This document shows, piece by piece, positions 6,225 to 9,572 of a DNA stretch of 9,572 nt. How positions within the stretch are numbered: the stretch's first letter is position 1; each line of letters begins with the position of its first letter. Source of the stretch: an uncultured Treponema sp. (GTDB lineage Bacteria > Spirochaetota > Spirochaetia > Treponematales > Treponemataceae). The stretch is taken from NCBI GenBank assembly GCA_946538795.1, contig CAMNGY010000020.1, positions 1 to 9,572 of the forward strand, read 5' to 3'. The notes below the pieces were generated by a model that did no database searches, was not told the DNA's origin, and saw nothing but the letters and a program-made list of their open reading frames with translations. The position numbers and the translations under genes are program-made.

Positions 6225-7151
6225 ATGACATCGAAAACCGCGGCCGGCATTCTCGTCGCCATAAGCCTGATGGCATTTGCTTCCTGCGAAACGACGAACA
6301 AAGTGACCAACGGGATGCAAAAGGCCGCCGACAAGATTACGGAAAAAGGACAGGCCATATCCGACAAGAACAGGGTCAAAATAGACAAAAGCCGCGAAGC
6401 CATAGCAAAATCAAAGGAAGAGATAACTCCTGAGCAAGAGTATTATATAGGACGAGAAGTCGCCGCAAAGATACTCAGCAGCAACAAGCTCTACCAAAAT
6501 GCAAAGGCAACCAGCTATGTAAACGAAATATGCACCGCCATAACGTCATCTTCCGATATGCCGGACATCTTCAACGGCTATCACGTAGGCATCCTTGACA
6601 GCAAGGAGATAAATGCGATATCAACGCCGGGCGGCCATATCTTCGTCACGCGGGGGCTGCTTGAATGCGCCTCATCAGAAGACGAGGTTGCGGCTGTCAT
6701 GGCACATGAAATCGGGCACATACAGCTGAAGCATGCCCTGAAATCCATAAAGACCAGCCGCCTGAACGATGCGGCACTGACCACGATTGCGGCCGCAGGA
6801 TCCATCGTCACGGGAAGTGCCTATCAGGATGGCGTCGGCAGCACAGTAGACGAGCTTATGACCACGCTCAGCACGACCGGATATTCCAAGACGCAGGAAT
6901 TCGAGGCCGATGCAAAGGCCGCCCATTTGTTGGCCGATGCGGGTTACAACCCGCAGGCCCTTCGCACCATGCTGGAAGTCCTGAAAGAAAAGGAAAAAAC
7001 GGAGACAGGCGGAATGATGACGACGCACCCCAGCGCTTCATCCCGTCTCTTCCAGGCCCGGGGCCACATAAGGAATGCTGCCTACGGAACCAGCAACTAC
7101 AACGAGGACAAGCGCAAGGCAAGGTTTGAAGCTATAAAGGGAGCGCTCTAG
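6225..7151 (+). CDS. M48-family zinc metalloprotease, lipoprotein
   Basis: A 308-residue envelope protease. The N terminus (MTSKTAAGILVAISLMAFAS, then C21) is a lipoprotein signal; FASC fits the looser spirochaete lipobox better than the classical L-x-x-C. After a basic, probably helical linker (about 25-68) comes the M48 catalytic domain: HEIGH at 161-165 gives the two zinc His and catalytic Glu, and E227 in EFEADAKA is the third zinc ligand. NAISTPGGHIFVTRGLL at about 130-146 and TTHPSASSRL at 266-275 are also typical. All key residues are present, so it should be active; the nearest known types are LoiP/YcaL-like lipoproteins of envelope quality control. The start is uncertain: ATG 6225 is 8 bases from GGAG (6213-6216); ATG 6219 overlaps the previous stop by one base; GTG 6216 is less likely. 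No TPR repeats as in BepA. Confidence 0.92.
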   Translation: MTSKTAAGILVAISLMAFASCETTNKVTNGMQKAADKITEKGQAISDKNRVKIDKSREAIAKSKEEITPEQEYYIGREVAAKILSSNKLYQNAKATSYVNEICTAITSSSDMPDIFNGYHVGILDSKEINAISTPGGHIFVTRGLLECASSEDEVAAVMAHEIGHIQLKHALKSIKTSRLNDAALTTIAAAGSIVTGSAYQDGVGSTVDELMTTLSTTGYSKTQEFEADAKAAHLLADAGYNPQALRTMLEVLKEKEKTETGGMMTTHPSASSRLFQARGHIRNAAYGTSNYNEDKRKARFEAIKGAL

Positions 7152-7156
7152 GCAGA

Positions 7157-9572
7157 CTAGGACTGGGCCGGCAGGAGGGTCTTCCTCCACCGGGCCAGCA
7201 GCTCCAAGGCCTTAAGCGGCGTAAGATTATCGGGATCCACGGACAGGATTTCATCCAGCACCAGTTCCTCATCGCTGAACAAGCCGGGAGGGGGACAGGA
7301 ATGCTCCACGGTTCCCGATGGCATGCCGCCCGTATCCAGGTCGGCAAGCAGAACGGGCCTGTCTTCCGCGTCAGACTGAATTCTCCGGAGTATGGCTTCT
7401 GCCCGCTCCAAAACAGGAACAGGAAGGCCAGCAAGCCGGGCTACATGAATTCCGTAGCTGTTGGCGCTGGCTCCGGCCACGACTTTTCTAAGGAACACTA
7501 TATCCTTGCCATTCTCGCTCACAGCCATGCACAGCTTTTTCATGCGGGCATTATCAAGGCGGGTAAGCTCATGGTAATGGGTTGCGAACAGGGTCTTGCA
7601 CTTCAGCACATCCAGAAGATATTCGCTCACTGCCCAGGCTATGGCCAGTCCGTCCTCAGTGCTGGTTCCCCGCCCTACCTCGTCCATTATGACCAAGGAG
7701 CGCTCCGTAGCTGTCCGCAATATGCGGGCCGTTTCGGCCATCTCCACCAGGAAGGTAGACTCTCCTCGGGCAAGATTGTCGCTCGCACCAACCCTGCAGA
7801 ATATCCTGTCTACCAGCCCCAGCCTTGCGGCCGAAGCCGGGACAAAGCTGCCTATCTGTGCCAAAAGCGCAATGAGGGCATTCTGCCTGAGGAAAGTGCT
7901 TTTTCCGGCCATGTTCGGTCCGGTTATGAGGGCAAAACTTGTCCCGTCGGAGCAAAGCTCCAGGTCGTTCGGAACGAATTCCCCAGAAGGCAAGTGCCGC
8001 TCCACAACAGGATGCCTGCCGTCCCGGACTTCAAAGACAAGACCGTCATCCATCTCCGGACGGGTCCATGAATTCCTCACGGCCGACTCGGCAAGCGCGG
8101 ATATACAGTCAGCGTAAGCTATCTCTCCCGCCATCTGCCGCAGATAACCTATATACTGCTTGAGGGATGAGCGGAATTCAACGAAAAGGTCATGTTCCAG
8201 CTGCAGAATCCTCTCTCCGGACTCGTTCAGCTTGCCCTCCAGTTCCTTCAGCCTGGCCGTCGTGAAGCGATCCATGTTCACGAGGGTCCGCTTCTTTATG
8301 AAATAATCCGGGACTAAGGAAAGCTTTGCCCGCGTGACCTCTATGTAATAGCCCAAGCTGCCCGTGCTCTTTATGCGAAGGCTCTGTATTCCCGTCGCCT
8401 GACGCTCTTCTTCGGCATAGTCTTCCAGAACCTTGTTGAAGTCGTCACGGATTTTCTTCCAGTGGTCCAGCTCCTCGGACCAGCCTTCCTTTATCATCCG
8501 GCCTTCGGTAAACACTGTAGACGGGTCCTCATCTATTGCGGCTGAAATCTGGGAAACTATCTCACGTGCCGTATCAGAGGAGAGGGAAGCGAAGTTCAGA
8601 TTGCCCAAAATCTCTTGAGCATCAAGCCACAGCCTGAGGCTGCGTTCCAGGGCTTTCAGATCCTTGGCATGGGCCCTGTCCGTCGCTATACGGCCGGCAA
8701 GGCGCTCTATGTCCAGTATTCCGTCCATCTGGGCGCGGAAATTCCTCTGCATGTTGCCGTCATTGACGAACACAGAGACATGTTCTTGCCGCATCCGTAT
8801 GGCAACAGCGTCTTTAAGGGGGAACATCAGGAAACGGCGGAGCATTCTCTGCCCCATTGAAGTCTTGGTCTGGTTCAGGCACTCAAGCAAGGAGAAGGCA
8901 AGGGTCCCATCCCTCAGGTTCTCTGTTATCTCCAGGTTCTTCCGGGAGGATTCGTCTATGACAACAAAGTCGCTGTCCTTGTAGACCGTAAGCCCCTCCA
9001 CATGCGGGGAAAGGGAATTTGTTGCCTTTTCCATATAATCCAGCAGGAAGCCGGCAGGAGGAACCTCCGGGGACTCCTCCGTCAGGGAAAAAGCCGACAG
9101 GGACGTAGTCTTGAAATGCTTCAGCAAGCGGTCATAGCACTGTTTGGAATTAAAATGCCAGTCAGGATAGAAGGATATGGCGATTCCACCGAAATCCGCA
9201 AGGACCTGGGACATGAAATCGCAGTTCCTCACGCTCTCAGGCAAAAGCAGTTCCCTGGGCCTGCAGCGGCCCAGCTCCTTAAGGAAATTCTCCGCCACCC
9301 CCTCAACGGGGAAGCTCGTCGCCTTGAATTCACCGGTAGTCACATCCAGATAGGCAAAGGCGGCCTTCTGCCGGGATATAAAGAAAGACGCAAGGAAATT
9401 GTTGGCTCCTCCGTCCAGAAACTCGCTGTCAAGGACGGTCCCGGGCGTAATCGTCTCTATGACCTTCCGTTCCGTAAGCTGGCCATGAGGCGCGATGGGA
9501 CCAACCTGCTCGGCTATAGTCACCTTCCTGCCCTTTCTCAGAAGCCGGGCTATGTAAATCTTGTAGGCATGG
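7157..9572 (-). CDS. mutS: DNA mismatch repair protein MutS (5' end of gene outside window)
   Basis: MutS recognises mismatches and recruits MutL. The minus-strand frame is open to the window edge: codons upstream of the GTG at 9521-9523 read HAYKIYIARLLRKGRKV, matching domain I of MutS (HAVENYLAKLV in E. coli), so that GTG is internal, not the start. The window holds 804 residues; about 70, including the mismatch-reading Phe-x-Glu, are missing. Visible parts are the connector, lever and clamp regions, then the ATPase: Walker A GPNMAGKSTF (about 7897-7925), STFLVEMAETARIL, Walker B VIMDEVGRGTSTEDG (about 7660-7697) and the THYHEL motif. The tail has PPGLF, a possible beta-clamp contact, and LTPLKALELLARW, like the C-terminal oligomerisation helix. 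No disruption is seen. It converges on the M48 gene with 5 bases between the stops. Confidence 0.98.
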   Translation of the reverse strand, partial: HAYKIYIARLLRKGRKVTIAEQVGPIAPHGQLTERKVIETITPGTVLDSEFLDGGANNFLASFFISRQKAAFAYLDVTTGEFKATSFPVEGVAENFLKELGRCRPRELLLPESVRNCDFMSQVLADFGGIAISFYPDWHFNSKQCYDRLLKHFKTTSLSAFSLTEESPEVPPAGFLLDYMEKATNSLSPHVEGLTVYKDSDFVVIDESSRKNLEITENLRDGTLAFSLLECLNQTKTSMGQRMLRRFLMFPLKDAVAIRMRQEHVSVFVNDGNMQRNFRAQMDGILDIERLAGRIATDRAHAKDLKALERSLRLWLDAQEILGNLNFASLSSDTAREIVSQISAAIDEDPSTVFTEGRMIKEGWSEELDHWKKIRDDFNKVLEDYAEEERQATGIQSLRIKSTGSLGYYIEVTRAKLSLVPDYFIKKRTLVNMDRFTTARLKELEGKLNESGERILQLEHDLFVEFRSSLKQYIGYLRQMAGEIAYADCISALAESAVRNSWTRPEMDDGLVFEVRDGRHPVVERHLPSGEFVPNDLELCSDGTSFALITGPNMAGKSTFLRQNALIALLAQIGSFVPASAARLGLVDRIFCRVGASDNLARGESTFLVEMAETARILRTATERSLVIMDEVGRGTSTEDGLAIAWAVSEYLLDVLKCKTLFATHYHELTRLDNARMKKLCMAVSENGKDIVFLRKVVAGASANSYGIHVARLAGLPVPVLERAEAILRRIQSDAEDRPVLLADLDTGGMPSGTVEHSCPPPGLFSDEELVLDEILSVDPDNLTPLKALELLARWRKTLLPAQS
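7163..7198. terminator. Long imperfect hairpin at the convergent gene ends (possible bidirectional terminator)
   Basis: Paired blocks: CTGG (7163-7166) with CCAG (7195-7198), CCGG (7168-7171) with CCGG (7190-7193), and GGAGG (7174-7178) with CCTCC (7184-7188), loop GTCTT. That makes 13 pairs with one G/G mismatch and a small internal loop. It begins 12 bases after the M48 stop and lies inside the last 14 codons of mutS. Because it is near-palindromic it forms in both transcripts. Neither side has a T-tract, so intrinsic termination is unproven; an mRNA 3'-end stabiliser is an alternative. Confidence 0.45.

Noticed and set aside
7157..9523. MutS as a complete 788-residue protein starting at GTG 9523
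   Set aside because: The frame continues upstream with clear MutS domain I sequence (HAYKIYIARLL), so the gene is cut by the window edge rather than starting there.

Overview
The window looks like chromosomal DNA from a spirochaete, most likely a mid-GC Treponema of the gut or rumen type. The evidence is the flbD-motA-motB motility block, the relaxed spirochaete-style lipobox on a secreted protease, and overall protein flavour. The genus is an inference from recollection, not a search result. No mobile element, CRISPR array, tRNA or rRNA was seen. The window reads as ordinary core genome, and the most interesting part is a compact fatty-acid-handling cluster.

Positions 1-1653 (minus strand) hold flagellar genes in the order flbD, motA, motB. 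The C-terminal part of motB lies beyond base 1. MotA and MotB form the stator; FlbD is a small flagellar accessory protein. A good sigma-28 (FliA-type) promoter lies between flbD and motA, and a sigma-70-like promoter lies just before flbD. Positions 1704-2231 (minus strand) encode a TetR-family regulator with a near-consensus promoter placed so close to the start codon that the mRNA should be leaderless.

Positions 2365-5573 (plus strand), divergent from the TetR gene, hold three closely packed genes: a DegV/FakB-type fatty-acid-binding protein, a FakA-type fatty acid kinase, and the acyl-phosphate glycerol-3-phosphate acyltransferase PlsY. The three make a logical pathway: FakB presents a fatty acid, FakA phosphorylates it to acyl-phosphate, and PlsY transfers the acyl group to glycerol-3-phosphate to start phospholipid synthesis. 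The divergent TetR gene is a plausible, unproven regulator.

Positions 5776-7151 (plus strand) hold a second, two-gene transcription unit: an exported SH3-domain protein and an overlapping or abutting M48-family metalloprotease lipoprotein. It converges on mutS (minus strand, 7157 to beyond 9572), with only 5 bases between the two stop codons. A 13-bp imperfect hairpin inside the last codons of mutS may serve as the shared transcription end. MutS is complete at its C terminus but lacks roughly its first 70 residues because the window ends.
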